The notes: generated by a model from the letters alone, not told the origin. A stretch of 64,000 bases of DNA from Roseateles sp. DAIF2 (GCF_015624425.1 NZ_CP049919.1:4154001-4218000), one strand, 5' to 3'. Shown: positions 53,708-62,576, numbered from the stretch's first letter. Made by a program: numbers and translations.

Positions 53708-54862
53708 TCAGAACAGCTCGCCCTGACGCGAATCGGGGGATGGCGGCGCCGGCTCGGGCACCGGCGGGCGGAACAGGTCCAGGTTCACGAAACGGCGCTC
53801 GCGCGACAGGCCCAGCCGGTCGCTGGCCTTGCGCAGGCGCTGCTGCATCAGCTCGGCCCACAGGCCCTCGCCGGTCATGCGGCTGCCGAAGCGCGCATCG
53901 TTGTCACGCCCGCCGCGCATGTCGCGCAGCCGCGCCATCACGCGCGCGGCGCGGTCCGGGAAATGCTGCTGCAGCCAGTCCTGGAACAGCGGGTTCACCT
54001 CCCAGGGCAGGCGCAGCGGGATGCTGAAGGCGCTGCTGGCGCCGGCCTCGGCCGCGGCCTCCAGCACCTGCTCCAGCTCCGGCTCGTTCAGGAAGGGGAT
54101 CAGCGGCGAGACACTGACGCCGACCGGCACGCCGGCCTCGGCCAGGGTGCGGATCGTGCGCAGGCGCCGGTGCGGCGCGGCCGCGCGCGGCTCCAGGATG
54201 CGCGCCAGCGCCGGGTCCAGGGTGGTGATCGAGAGATAGACCGACACCAGGCCGCGCGCCGCCATCGGCGCGATCAGGTCCAGGTCGCGCTCGACGCCGG
54301 CCGACTTGGTGACCAGCGAGAAGGGATGGTCGCAGGCGGCCAGCACCTCGACGATGCCGCGCGTGATGCGCAGCTGCCGCTCCACCGGCTGGTAGGCGTC
54401 GGTCGCGGTACCCAGCACCAGCGACAGCGGTCGGTAGCTGGGCTTGGCCAGGGACTGACGCAGCAGCGCGGCCGCATTCATCTTGGCGACGATCTTGGTC
54501 TCGAAGTCCAGGCCCGGCGACAGGTTCAGATAGCTGTGGGTCGGGCGCGCGAAGCAGTAGATGCAGCCATGCTCGCAGCCCCGGTAGGGATTGATCGAGC
54601 GGTCGAAGGTGATGTCCGGCGACTGGTTGCTGGAGATGATGCTGCGCGCCTGCTCCTCGATGATCTCGGTCTCGGGTGGCAGATGCTCCTCGGCCGCGTG
54701 CTGGTCCAGCGAGCCCCAGCCGTCGTCGTACTGCTCGCGCAGCTCCGACTGGTAGCGATGCGCGATCGCCCAGGCGCTGCCGCGGCCCTTCAACACCTCG
54801 GGCTTCAGGTACAGCGGCTGGGCCTGGGCGGGCTTGCGGTTGGTGCTGGGGTCGAATGACAT
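53708..54862 (-). CDS. PA0069-family radical SAM protein
   Basis: 384 residues. The iron-sulfur motif is CEHGCIYC (Cys96, Cys100, Cys103), the CxxxCxxC pattern of radical SAM enzymes, followed by FARPTHSYLNLSPGLDFETKI. Further conserved parts are LGTATDAYQPVERQLRITRGIVEVL and GVPVGVSVSPLIPFLNEPEL. These match the PA0069 family related to spore photoproduct lyase-like and SplB-type proteins. The ATG abuts a perfect LexA box, so expression is almost certainly DNA-damage-inducible. From memory, PA0069 belongs to the LexA regulon of Pseudomonas aeruginosa. The substrate is unknown; a role in damage response is inference. Confidence 0.93.
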   Translation of the reverse strand: MSFDPSTNRKPAQAQPLYLKPEVLKGRGSAWAIAHRYQSELREQYDDGWGSLDQHAAEEHLPPETEIIEEQARSIISSNQSPDITFDRSINPYRGCEHGCIYCFARPTHSYLNLSPGLDFETKIVAKMNAAALLRQSLAKPSYRPLSLVLGTATDAYQPVERQLRITRGIVEVLAACDHPFSLVTKSAGVERDLDLIAPMAARGLVSVYLSITTLDPALARILEPRAAAPHRRLRTIRTLAEAGVPVGVSVSPLIPFLNEPELEQVLEAAAEAGASSAFSIPLRLPWEVNPLFQDWLQQHFPDRAARVMARLRDMRGGRDNDARFGSRMTGEGLWAELMQQRLRKASDRLGLSRERRFVNLDLFRPPVPEPAPPSPDSRQGELF

Positions 54863-54881
54863 ACTGTTAATTTATACAGTA
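54862..54881 (-). promoter_or_regulatory. LexA (SOS) operator at the radical SAM start
   Basis: TACTGTTAATTTATACAGTA (plus strand) matches the gammaproteobacterial/betaproteobacterial SOS consensus CTGT-N8-ACAG with an AT-rich core. Its edge touches the start codon. On the minus strand it contains TATAAA eight bases before ATG, so the -10 is probably inside the operator and the mRNA may be leaderless. No Shine-Dalgarno is present. Confidence 0.93.
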
Positions 54882-54928
54882 TTTGCCATTTCCGCCAGCG
54901 CCGGCGGTGCGGCTGCTGCCGCCCCGAA

Positions 54929-56353
54929 TCAGTACTCGTCGCCACCGGGGCCGACGTAGCCGGGCGCCAGGTTCTCGAACTTGGTGTGCATGCGCTGGAA
55001 GGCCAGCTTCACGGTGCCGACCGGGCCGTTACGCTGCTTGGCGATGATGATCTCCGCGACGCCGGGCTCCTGGCACTGATCCTTGGTGTAGTACTCGTCG
55101 CGGTAGATGAACATGATGATGTCCGCATCCTGCTCGATAGCGCCCGATTCGCGCAGGTCGGACATCATCGGCCGCTTGTCGGGCCGCGTCTCCACCGAGC
55201 GGTTCAGCTGCGACAGCGCGATCACCGGGCATTTCAGCTCCTTGGCCAGGGCCTTCAGGCCGCGCGAGATCTCGCCCACGATGGCGGCGCGGTTCTCGTC
55301 GCTGCTGCCGCCGTTGCCGCTCATCAGCTGCAGGTAGTCGATGATGATCAGGCCCAGTTGGCCGCTGATACGGGCCTGGCGGCGCGCACGGGCGCGCACC
55401 TCGGAGGGGCTCAGGCCCGGGCTCTCGTCGATGTAGATGCTGGACTTGCCGAGCTTGTCGACCGCCTCCGAGAGGCGGCCCCATTCGTCGTCGGTCAGGC
55501 GGCCGGTGCGCAGATGGCCCTGGTCGATGCGGCCGATCGAGCCGACCATACGCAGCGCCAGCTGGGCCGCACCCATTTCCATCGAGTAGATGACGACCGG
55601 CAGGCCCTCGTCGATCGCGACGTTCTCGCCGATATTGATCGCGAAGGCGGTCTTGCCCATCGAGGGGCGCGCGGCCAGGATGATCAGGTCGCCCGGCTGC
55701 AGGCCGGCGGTCATGCGGTCCAGGTCGTAGAAGCCGGTGCGCACGCCGGTCACGTCCTCGGCGCCCATCTCGGCCAGTTCGTTGACGCGGTCGATCAGGT
55801 CCACCACCAGGCGGTCCATGCTGTGGAAGCCCTGGCCGCCCTTGTTGCCTTCCTCGTTGATGCGGAAGATCTTGCCCTCGGCCTCGTCGACGATCTCCTT
55901 GGCGGCGCGGCCCTGCGGGTTCAGCGCGGCGGTGGCGATCTCGTCCGAGGTCTGCACCAGTTTGCGCAGCACCGCGCGCTCACGCACGATCTCCGCATAG
56001 CGGCGCAGGTTGGCGGCGCTGGGCACGCTCTGCGCCAGCGCGTTCAGGTAGGCCAGGCCGCCGCATTCCTCGGCCTTGCCCAGCGAGGTCAGCTCCTCGA
56101 ACACCGTCACCACGTCGGCCGGCTTGCCGCCGTTGATCAGCTTGCCCACCGAGGCAAAGATTTGCTTGTGCTCGTAGCGGTAGAAATCGGTGTCGGTCAG
56201 CAGGTCGCCGGCGCGGTCCCAGGCGCTGTTGTCGATCAGCAGGCCGCCGAGCACGCTCTGCTCGGCCTCGACCGAATGCGGCGGCACGCGCAGGCGGGCG
56301 ACTTCGTCGTCCTGACCGTTGGAAGAACTGGGAGCGGAGAAGATCGCGGACAT
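54929..56353 (-). CDS. dnaB: Replicative DNA helicase DnaB
   Basis: 474 residues from ATG 56353 (MSAIFS), close to E. coli DnaB (471). An in-frame upstream ATG at 56413 would add 20 residues encoded by DnaA-box-like DNA and has no ribosome-binding site, so it is rejected. The N-terminal domain begins VPPHSVEAEQSVLGGLLIDN. The RecA-like domain shows ARPSMGKTAFA (Walker A), VVIYSMEMGAAQLALRM, LGLIIIDYLQLM (Walker B), ISRGLKALAKELKCPVIALSQLNRSVE and the DLRESGAIEQDADIIMFIYRDEYY arginine-finger region. It is separated from rplI by a terminator, so it is likely transcribed on its own. Confidence 0.97.
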   Translation of the reverse strand: MSAIFSAPSSSNGQDDEVARLRVPPHSVEAEQSVLGGLLIDNSAWDRAGDLLTDTDFYRYEHKQIFASVGKLINGGKPADVVTVFEELTSLGKAEECGGLAYLNALAQSVPSAANLRRYAEIVRERAVLRKLVQTSDEIATAALNPQGRAAKEIVDEAEGKIFRINEEGNKGGQGFHSMDRLVVDLIDRVNELAEMGAEDVTGVRTGFYDLDRMTAGLQPGDLIILAARPSMGKTAFAINIGENVAIDEGLPVVIYSMEMGAAQLALRMVGSIGRIDQGHLRTGRLTDDEWGRLSEAVDKLGKSSIYIDESPGLSPSEVRARARRQARISGQLGLIIIDYLQLMSGNGGSSDENRAAIVGEISRGLKALAKELKCPVIALSQLNRSVETRPDKRPMMSDLRESGAIEQDADIIMFIYRDEYYTKDQCQEPGVAEIIIAKQRNGPVGTVKLAFQRMHTKFENLAPGYVGPGGDEY

Positions 56354-56369
56354 TGGCTGGGCGAGACGA

Positions 56370-56404
56370 CTATCCACAGCCCCTGTGCAGAAAGCTGTGG
56401 AAAA
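56370..56404. promoter_or_regulatory. DnaA-box pair upstream of dnaB
   Basis: CTATCCACA (56370-56378, one mismatch from TTATCCACA) and, inverted, TGTGGAAAA (56396-56404; TTTTCCACA on the other strand, matching TTWTNCACA) lie 17-51 bp upstream of the dnaB ATG. CTGTGCAG between them is a further weak half-site. They suggest DnaA control of dnaB. Confidence 0.45.
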
Positions 56405-56451
56405 GATGTTCACGATCTGGGGTTACAGCGGGATAACTGCCGCCCCAGAAG

Positions 56452-56486
56452 ACAAAAAGCCGACGACTGGGTAGTCATCGGCTTCT
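56452..56486 (-). terminator. Terminator of the rpsF-priB-rpsR-rplI operon
   Basis: AAGCCGACGACT (56457-56468) and AGTCATCGGCTT (56473-56484) pair over 12 bp with one G-U wobble and a 4-nt loop. On the minus strand the stem runs into TTTTT. It lies 40 bp after the rplI stop and separates the ribosomal operon from dnaB. Confidence 0.9.
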
Positions 56487-56525
56487 TTGATCTGAGCAGC
56501 CATCAAGGCTGCTGACCATTAGGGC

Positions 56526-56978
56526 TTACTCGACTTCGGCGACGACTTGCACCGTCACTTCGACGACCACATCGGTGTGCGGCGCGACGTTGACGGAGAA
56601 CTCGCCGACGGCCTTCAGCGGGCCCAGCGGCAGGCGGACCTGCGACTTGGCGACGTTGAAGCCCAGCTTGCCGATCGCTTCGGCGATGTCGGCATTGGTG
56701 ACCGAGCCGAACAGACGGCCGTCCACGCCAGCCTTCTGGCTGATGCGCACGGTCTTGCCGCTCAGGCTTTCGCCCAGGGCTTGGGCGGCGGCCAGCTTCT
56801 CGGCGGCGGCCTTTTCCAGTTCGGCGCGCTTGGCTTCGAATTCCTTGATCGCGGCCGCGGTGGCACGACGGGCCTGGCGGGTCGGGATCAGGAAGTTACG
56901 GGCATAGCCGTCCTTGACCTTGACGACGTCGCCCAGGTTGCCCAGGTTGGCAACTTTTTCAAGCAGGATGATTTGCAT
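56526..56978 (-). CDS. rplI: 50S ribosomal protein L9
   Basis: 150 residues, the normal length. [32 protein letters not shown] is the L9 N-terminal RNA-binding domain and signature. A long connecting helix rich in Ala, Glu and Lys is followed by the C-terminal domain ([16 protein letters not shown]). The start at 56978 is preceded by GAGGAG; the frame open further upstream runs into rpsR and is not used. It binds 23S rRNA near the L1 stalk. Last gene of the rpsF operon. Confidence 0.98.
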   Translation of the reverse strand: MQIILLEKVANLGNLGDVVKVKDGYARNFLIPTRQARRATAAAIKEFEAKRAELEKAAAEKLAAAQALGESLSGKTVRISQKAGVDGRLFGSVTNADIAEAIGKLGFNVAKSQVRLPLGPLKAVGEFSVNVAPHTDVVVEVTVQVVAEVE

Positions 56979-56991
56979 GACGGGTGACTCC

Positions 56992-57282
56992 TCAGACCTT
57001 GTGCTGGTCGCTGTACGGCAGCATGGCCAGGAAGCGGGCACGCTTGATGGCGACGGTCAGCTGGCGCTGGAAGAAGGCGCGCGTGCCGGTCAGGCGAGCG
57101 GGCGTGATCTTGCCGTTTTCGCCGACGAAATCGCGCAGCGTGTCGATGTCCTTGTAGTCGATCGACTCAACACCGGTGACGGTGAAGCGGCAGAAACGCT
57201 TGCGGCGGAACAGCAGCGATTGTTGGTTACGCTTGGGCTTCTTGTCTTTGGAGAAGCGACCTTTACCACGTGGCGGGGGCAT
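56992..57282 (-). CDS. rpsR: 30S ribosomal protein S18
   Basis: 96 residues. A basic N-terminal extension ([21 protein letters not shown]) precedes the conserved core: [28 protein letters not shown] and [37 protein letters not shown]18 pairs with S6 on the platform of the 30S subunit. Position between priB and rplI is the standard order. Confidence 0.98.
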   Translation of the reverse strand: MPPPRGKGRFSKDKKPKRNQQSLLFRRKRFCRFTVTGVESIDYKDIDTLRDFVGENGKITPARLTGTRAFFQRQLTVAIKRARFLAMLPYSDQHKV

Positions 57283-57297
57283 AGTAGACCTCTTAAT

Positions 57298-57618
57298 TCA
57301 ATCCGGATTCGAACAATGCGGTGCAGCGGGGCCGGGCGCCAGTTCGGTGATGTGGAACACCGTTCCACGACCGCTGCGCATGGCGGCGAGGAAGCCCGTG
57401 AAACAGGCATCACCCCCGACACCAAGCGCCTGAACGCGCTTGCAGATCTCACTCCCGATCGCCACGGCCTTGATTTCCATCGAGACCCGGCGGGCTCTGC
57501 CGGCTTCCGTCACCTGGGACTCATGCTTCAGGCTGAAGTCCAGGGCCGTCTGGCCGGCGGGGGTGTATCTGATCAGTCCCAGCTCGAGCAGCTGTGCTTG
57601 CAAAACAAGCCGATTCAC
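57298..57618 (-). CDS. priB: Primosomal replication protein N (PriB)
   Basis: 106 residues from a GTG start; no ATG or strong ribosome-binding site lies upstream, and the start is 30 bp after the rpsF stop. NRLVLQAQLLELGLIRYTPAGQTALDFSLKHESQVTEAGRARRVSMEIKAVAIG is divided across beta strands of a single OB fold, as in PriB of Burkholderia and Neisseria. It binds single-stranded DNA and stimulates PriA at stalled forks. Residues after position 95 (Pro/Ala-rich) are not conserved. The location inside the S6-S18-L9 operon is characteristic. Confidence 0.93.
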   Translation of the reverse strand: MNRLVLQAQLLELGLIRYTPAGQTALDFSLKHESQVTEAGRARRVSMEIKAVAIGSEICKRVQALGVGGDACFTGFLAAMRSGRGTVFHITELAPGPAAPHCSNPD

Positions 57619-57648
57619 TGCCGCGCGAGCGCTGTCAACACCAGCTCT

Positions 57649-58005
57649 TTAGGCTTCCTGAGGCGCCTTGCGGGCCTCTTCGCGCTCCACGGCCTTCATC
57701 ATCACCGAAGGCGTGGTCTCGGCCTTGCTCTTCACCACGGTCATGTGGCGCAGCACGGCGTCGTTGAAGCGGAAGCCGGTCTCGAGCTCAGCCAGCACTT
57801 CCTTGCTGCACTCGATGTTCAGGCACAGGTAGTGGGCCTTGGCCAGCTTCTGGATCAGGTAGGCCAGTTGACGGCGACCCCAGTCCTCGACGCGATGCAC
57901 GGCACCGCCGCCGGCGGTGATCAGGCCCTTGTAGCGCTCCAGCATGGCCGGAACTTGTTCGCTTTGATCCGGATGGATCAGCAGAACGATCTCATAGTGA
58001 CGCAT
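57649..58005 (-). CDS. rpsF: 30S ribosomal protein S6
   Basis: 118 residues from ATG 58005, preceded by [33 protein letters not shown] and the signature [28 protein letters not shown] identify S6, and the tail is charged ([11 protein letters not shown]). It forms a complex with S18 on the 30S platform. First gene of rpsF-priB-rpsR-rplI, about 100 nt downstream of a good promoter. The leader between is long enough for an S6:S18-binding regulatory RNA, though I could not fold it reliably. Confidence 0.98.
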   Translation of the reverse strand: MRHYEIVLLIHPDQSEQVPAMLERYKGLITAGGGAVHRVEDWGRRQLAYLIQKLAKAHYLCLNIECSKEVLAELETGFRFNDAVLRHMTVVKSKAETTPSVMMKAVEREEARKAPQEA

Positions 58006-58108
58006 AAACACTCCTTGTGGATTCCAGCCCGCCCGGCAAAGGACCGGTTGGACCGTGGAAGCCGCCCCACAGCGTCAAAGTCATGGGTACGGCAAGGGAA
58101 AGCCCGCG

Positions 58109-58137
58109 ATTGTAGCGCGCAAACCACCCGTCGGCAA
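58109..58137 (-). promoter_or_regulatory. Sigma70 promoter of the rpsF operon
   Basis: On the minus strand TTGCCG (complement of 58132-58137) and TACAAT (complement of 58109-58114) are exactly 17 bp apart. The transcription start would be near 58102, giving a leader of about 97 nt before the rpsF ATG. The symporter gene ends at 58152 just upstream. Confidence 0.8.
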
Positions 58138-58151
58138 GACACCCGGCCTTC

Positions 58152-60269
58152 TCAGGGCTCCGAGGGCCGGGCCGGCCGGCGCAGCCCGTCCACCAGCTCC
58201 GCCAGGCCGCGCGTCGGCGCCGGCGTCAGCAGGCTGACCAGCACCGCGGCGGCGAGGCCCGCCGGGATGCCGAACACCCCGGCCGAGATCGGCTGGATGC
58301 CCCACCAGAGCTCGGGCGGTCCGGCCAGCTTCAGCGCGGCGCGCAGCCAGGGATGGGCGGTCACCATGTAGTAGACCGTCACGCCCAGCCCGACCAGCAT
58401 GCCGGCCATCGCGCCCCAGGCATTGGCGCGCTTCCAGAACACCCCCAGCAGCAGCGCCGGCACGAAGGCCGCGCCGGCGAAGGAAAAGGCGGCCGAGACC
58501 AGCAGCAGGATGTCGGCCGGCTTCTGCGCCGCCACCGCGGCCGCGGCCAGCGCGGTCAGCAGCAGCAGGGTCTTGGACACCATCACCCGCTTGGCGGCCG
58601 AGGCGCGCGGGTTCAGCACGCGGTGGTAGATGTCGTGCGCCAACGCGCTGGAGATGGTCAGCAGCAGCCCGTCGGCGGTGGACAGCGCGGCCGCCAGCCC
58701 GCCGGCCGCCACCATGCCGGACACCACATAGGGCAGTCCGGCCAGCTCGGGCGTCACCAGCATCACGATGTCGCCGCCGATCTGCATCTCGCCGAGCTGC
58801 AGCAGGCCGTCGCGGTTGATGTCCGACACCGACAGCAGGCCCGGATCCACCTTGGCCCACTGCGAGATCCAGCCCGGCAGTTGCGCGAAGGGCGTGCCGA
58901 CCAGGGTGTCGAAGACCTCGAACTTGACCATCACCGCCAGCGCCGGCGCGGTGAAGTACAGCAGGCCGATGAAGAGCAGCGACCAGCCGACCGATTCGCG
59001 CGCCTCGCGCACCGAGGGCGTGGTGTAGCAGCGGTTCAGGATATGCGGCAGCCCGGCCGTGCCGACCACCAGGCAGAACACCAGGGCCAGGAAGTTGCGC
59101 CGCGACTCATCGAACAGGCGCTGCTCCGGCGCCCCGCCCCGCGGATTGCCGGCGTAGGCCTGCGCATGCGGCGGCATGCCGCCCAGCGGCCGCGCGCGCG
59201 TCTCCAGCGCGGCGAGCTGGCGCGTCCAGAGCTCGCGCGCCTCGGCCGGCGTCTTGGGCAGCACCGCCAGGCGCTTCTCGGCCACCTGGATCTGCGCCAG
59301 CGGTGCGTCCTCGGCCTTCAGCCGCGCCACCTCGCGCGAGGCCGTCGCGCGCTCGCGGGCCAGCGCGGCGGGCACGTCGCGCAGCATCTGCGCGCGCTCG
59401 GCGGCGCGTTCGCGCAGCACCTGGATCACCTGCTGCTCGCCGGGATCCGCGCTCAGCTCGCGCTCGCGCTCGCTGATCTTCTGCACCTGGTAGCCGTAGA
59501 CCGCCTGCGGCAGCGGCGAGCCGGTCTGCTTGACCGAGAGCCAGACCACCGGCACCAGATAGGCCACGATCAGGATGATGTACTGCGCCACCTGGGTCCA
59601 GGTGACCGCCCGCATGCCGCCCAGGAAGGAGCAGACCAGCACCCCGCCCAGGCCGACGAAGACGCCGATCTCGAAGGTCAGGCCCGAGAGCCGCGCGGTG
59701 ATCAGGCCGACGCCGTAGATCTGCGCCACCACATAGATGAAGGACACGCCGATCGCCGCCAGCGCCGCGATCAGGCGCACCGCGTTGCTGCCGTAGCGAT
59801 CGCCCAGGAAGTCCGGCACCGTGTACTTGCCGAACTGGCGCAGATAGGGCGCCAGCCCGAGCGCGACCAGGCAGAAGCCACCGGTCCAGCCCAGCACGAA
59901 GGCCAGGCCGCCATAGCCGCTCAGGTAGAGCGTGCCGGCCATGCCGATGAAGGAGGCGGCGCTCATCCAGTCGGCGCCGGTGGCCATGCCGTTGTAGAAG
60001 GCCGGCACGCGCCGGCCCGCCACGTAGTACTCGTCCGGGTCGGTGGTGCGGCTCAGGATGCCGATGCCGGCATAGACGCCGACGGTGGCGAACAGGAAGG
60101 AAAAGCCGATCCAGCTCTTCGACAGGCCCAGGCGCTCCAGCAGCGCCAGCAGCAGCACGAAGCCGGCAAACCCGAGGGTGTACCAGGCGTAGATGCGGTT
60201 CAGCCGGACTTTCAGCGCCGGGGACGAGCGCGACCCGGCATGGGCGAAGGGGAAAGGCACGCGCGACAA
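58152..60269 (-). CDS. Sodium:solute symporter, VC_2705-type large subfamily
   Basis: 705 residues if the TTG at 60269 is used; GTG 60260 with GAGAGC better spaced is an alternative. The protein has about 13 hydrophobic segments. The SSSF core shows RRVPAFYNGMATGADWMSAASFIG, YTVPDFLGDRY, GMRAVTWTQVAQYIILI and YVVSGMVAAGGLAAALSTADGLLLTISSALAHDIYH. A charged insertion of about 140 residues (approx. 265-405) and a second insertion with an EF-hand-like loop (from Asp483, DINRDGLLQLGE) distinguish it from acetate permease ActP. Both insertions are, as I recall, subfamily features. It probably imports acetate or another short carboxylate with Na+. No DUF485 partner gene adjoins it. Confidence 0.9.
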   Translation of the reverse strand: MSRVPFPFAHAGSRSSPALKVRLNRIYAWYTLGFAGFVLLLALLERLGLSKSWIGFSFLFATVGVYAGIGILSRTTDPDEYYVAGRRVPAFYNGMATGADWMSAASFIGMAGTLYLSGYGGLAFVLGWTGGFCLVALGLAPYLRQFGKYTVPDFLGDRYGSNAVRLIAALAAIGVSFIYVVAQIYGVGLITARLSGLTFEIGVFVGLGGVLVCSFLGGMRAVTWTQVAQYIILIVAYLVPVVWLSVKQTGSPLPQAVYGYQVQKISERERELSADPGEQQVIQVLRERAAERAQMLRDVPAALARERATASREVARLKAEDAPLAQIQVAEKRLAVLPKTPAEARELWTRQLAALETRARPLGGMPPHAQAYAGNPRGGAPEQRLFDESRRNFLALVFCLVVGTAGLPHILNRCYTTPSVREARESVGWSLLFIGLLYFTAPALAVMVKFEVFDTLVGTPFAQLPGWISQWAKVDPGLLSVSDINRDGLLQLGEMQIGGDIVMLVTPELAGLPYVVSGMVAAGGLAAALSTADGLLLTISSALAHDIYHRVLNPRASAAKRVMVSKTLLLLTALAAAAVAAQKPADILLLVSAAFSFAGAAFVPALLLGVFWKRANAWGAMAGMLVGLGVTVYYMVTAHPWLRAALKLAGPPELWWGIQPISAGVFGIPAGLAAAVLVSLLTPAPTRGLAELVDGLRRPARPSEP

Positions 60270-60351
60270 GCTCTCGGTTCGGAGCCCGGATCATGCGGGC
60301 AAGCGGCCGCCCGGGCCATAGCGGGAACCCGGGTCGGCGTGCCAGCGGCCC

Positions 60352-61476
60352 TCAGCCGCGGGCGCTGGCCAGGCGGCTGGCGCGCGGCCGGCTCGGCAGC
60401 GCGTGGCGCAGGATGCGCCAGATCACCTGGCCGAACTGCACCGGCAGCGACCCGGTGTTGTAGTGCACGCCATAGCGCTTGCAGATGTCGCGCACCACCG
60501 GCGCCATCTCGACATAGCGGTTCGCCGGCACATCGGGGAACAGATGGTGCTCGATCTGGTGGCTCAGGTTGCCCGACAGGGTGTTCAGCAGGAAGCCGCC
60601 CGACAGATTGGACGAGCCGCGGATCTGGCGCCAGTACCAATGCGCGCGGGTCTCGTTCTTCAGCACGCCCTTCGGGAAGGTCTCGACATCGGTGGTGAAG
60701 TGGCCGCAGAAGATGATGGTGTAGGTCCAGAGGTTGCGCAGGCCGTTGGCGACCAGGTTGCCGGTGAACACCACCAGGAAGCCGGGGCCCGCCAGCAGCG
60801 GGAACACCAGATAGTCCTTGATCAGCTGGCGCCCGACCTTCTTCAGCACCGGCACGCCGTTGCGACGCAGCTCGGCGCGCGCGGCCTTGCGGCGCTCACC
60901 GAACAGCTGGCCCAGGCGCAGGTCCTGGATCGCGACGCCCCACTGGAACATCGCGGCAAAGATCAGCGCATACAGCGGCTGCAGCAGCGCCGCCGGCGTC
61001 CAGCGCTGCTCGGGGAACAGGCGCAGCACGCCGTAGCCGATGTCGTCGTCCAGGCCGTGGATGTTGGTGTAGGTGTGGTGGCGGAAGTTGTGGGTCTTGC
61101 GCCAGTTGTCGCTGGTCGCGACGATGTCCCACTCGAACTGCTTGCCCTTGAAGTGCGGGTCGCCCATCCAGTCGTACTGGCCGTGGATGATGTTGTGGCC
61201 CAGCTCCATGTTGTCGACGATCTTCGACAGCGCCAGGCTCAGGGTGCCCAGCAGCCAGCAGCCGATCAGCCAGGGCGTCGGCAGGAAGGCGCCGACCATC
61301 AGCAGCGCGCGGCCGATCAGCTCGCTCCAGCGCACCAGCTTGTAGATGTTGCGGATATAGCGCGCGTCGCGCGCGCCCAGGTCGGCCACGGTCTTGGCGC
61401 GCAGGGCCTCGATCTCGGCACCGAACTTCTCCAGCTCCTCGTTGGAGAGTTGACGGGTCAGGGGCTTCTTGCTCAT
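60352..61476 (-). CDS. desB: Membrane acyl-CoA desaturase (DesB-like)
   Basis: 374 residues from ATG 61476 (MSKKPL), with GAGAAC upstream; a TTG at 61488 is less likely. The three histidine boxes of membrane fatty-acid desaturases are intact: GHNIIHGQYDW, HNFRHHTYTN and QIEHHLFPD. Hydrophobic pairs flank them. It should introduce a double bond into saturated acyl-CoA using electrons from the reductase encoded immediately upstream (8-bp gap). The same trio, with the divergent TetR gene, is the desCB/desT system of Pseudomonas aeruginosa. Confidence 0.92.
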   Translation of the reverse strand: MSKKPLTRQLSNEELEKFGAEIEALRAKTVADLGARDARYIRNIYKLVRWSELIGRALLMVGAFLPTPWLIGCWLLGTLSLALSKIVDNMELGHNIIHGQYDWMGDPHFKGKQFEWDIVATSDNWRKTHNFRHHTYTNIHGLDDDIGYGVLRLFPEQRWTPAALLQPLYALIFAAMFQWGVAIQDLRLGQLFGERRKAARAELRRNGVPVLKKVGRQLIKDYLVFPLLAGPGFLVVFTGNLVANGLRNLWTYTIIFCGHFTTDVETFPKGVLKNETRAHWYWRQIRGSSNLSGGFLLNTLSGNLSHQIEHHLFPDVPANRYVEMAPVVRDICKRYGVHYNTGSLPVQFGQVIWRILRHALPSRPRASRLASARG

Positions 61477-61484
61477 GCTTGTTC

Positions 61485-62576
61485 TCAAAGATCCAGACTG
61501 AGGTCACCACAGGCGCGGCTGACGCACAGGCGCAGCTGGCTGCCGGGTTCGGCCTCTTGTTCGCCGGTGTGCAGGTTCTGCACCTGGCCTTCATGCTTGG
61601 TGCAGACGCAGCTGTGGCAGATGCCCATGCGGCAACCCGAGGGCGGACGCAGGCCCTGCGCCTCCAGCGCGCTCAGCAGGCTGTCACCCGAACTGAGCGT
61701 CAGGCTGCGGCCGCTGCGGCGCAGCTCCACCGTCACCGGGCGCACCTCGCCGAGCGGGATCGGCGCGGCTGGCGAGAAGGCCTCGGCCTGGAAGCCCTGC
61801 ACGCGCGGGGCCAGCAGCCGGCGCGCCGTCTCGACGAAACCGCCGGGGCCGCAGGCCAGCACTTGCAGGTCCTGCCATTGTTCGCTGGGGCCCAGCAGCT
61901 CGCCCAACTGGTCCGCGTTGATGCGGGCCGCCGGCGCGGTCGGGTCCTGGGTCAGCAGCAGGTGCAGGCGAAAGCGCGGCTGAGCCTCGGCCAGCGCACG
62001 CAGCTCCTGCGCGAAGCACAGCTGCTCGGCGCTGCGGGCCCAGTAGACCAGGGTCAGATCGCCCGGCGCGCCGGCCGCGGCCCAGGCGCGCGTCAGGCTC
62101 ATCAGCGGCGTGATGCCGCTGCCGGCGGCCAGCAGCAGCGATTGCGCCCCCTGCTTGGGCAACTCCAGCTCGCCATAGGCCTGCTCCAGCGACAGCAGAT
62201 CGCCGACCCGGACCTGATCGCACAGATGGCCGGACAGCCGGCCGCCTTCGACCCGCTTGACGGTGATCGCGAGGCGGCCGTCGCGGCGCGGCCGGTCGCT
62301 CAGGCTGTAGCTGCGGGTGACGCGCCGGCCGTCGATCTCGGCACCGATGTTCAGATGCTGACCCGGGCGGAAGCCGCGCCAATGCCGGTTCGGCTTCAGC
62401 ACCAGGGTCACCGCGTCGGACGCCTCGGCGCGCCGCTCGACCACGCGCGCCAGCGGGCGCGCCCAGGTCCAGCTGCGGTTCAGATGACCCAACCAGAAGT
62501 CGACAAGGGCCGGATCCACCAGGGGACCGACCAGACGGCGCAGCAGACCGCCGCGCTCAGAAGCAAGAGAGGACAC
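61485..62576 (-). CDS. desC: Ferredoxin/flavodoxin reductase partner of the desaturase (DesC-like)
   Basis: 363 residues. The FAD-binding domain has HLNIGAEIDGRRVTRSYSLSDRP, the RxYS motif. The NAD(P)-binding domain follows with LLLAAGSGITPLMSLTRA and VLACGPGGFVETA. The C-terminal plant-type 2Fe-2S domain carries CRMGICHSCVC and a final Cys in LRLCVSRACG, the usual C-x4-C-x2-C...C ligand set. Electrons would flow from NAD(P)H through FAD and 2Fe-2S to the di-iron desaturase. First gene of the desCB operon, under the operator at 62654. Confidence 0.93.
   Translation of the reverse strand: MSSLASERGGLLRRLVGPLVDPALVDFWLGHLNRSWTWARPLARVVERRAEASDAVTLVLKPNRHWRGFRPGQHLNIGAEIDGRRVTRSYSLSDRPRRDGRLAITVKRVEGGRLSGHLCDQVRVGDLLSLEQAYGELELPKQGAQSLLLAAGSGITPLMSLTRAWAAAGAPGDLTLVYWARSAEQLCFAQELRALAEAQPRFRLHLLLTQDPTAPAARINADQLGELLGPSEQWQDLQVLACGPGGFVETARRLLAPRVQGFQAEAFSPAAPIPLGEVRPVTVELRRSGRSLTLSSGDSLLSALEAQGLRPPSGCRMGICHSCVCTKHEGQVQNLHTGEQEAEPGSQLRLCVSRACGDLSLDL

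Noticed and set aside
56354..56413. Upstream ATG extending DnaB by 20 residues
   Set aside because: No ribosome-binding site, DnaA-box-like DNA in the extension, and length no longer matching DnaB.
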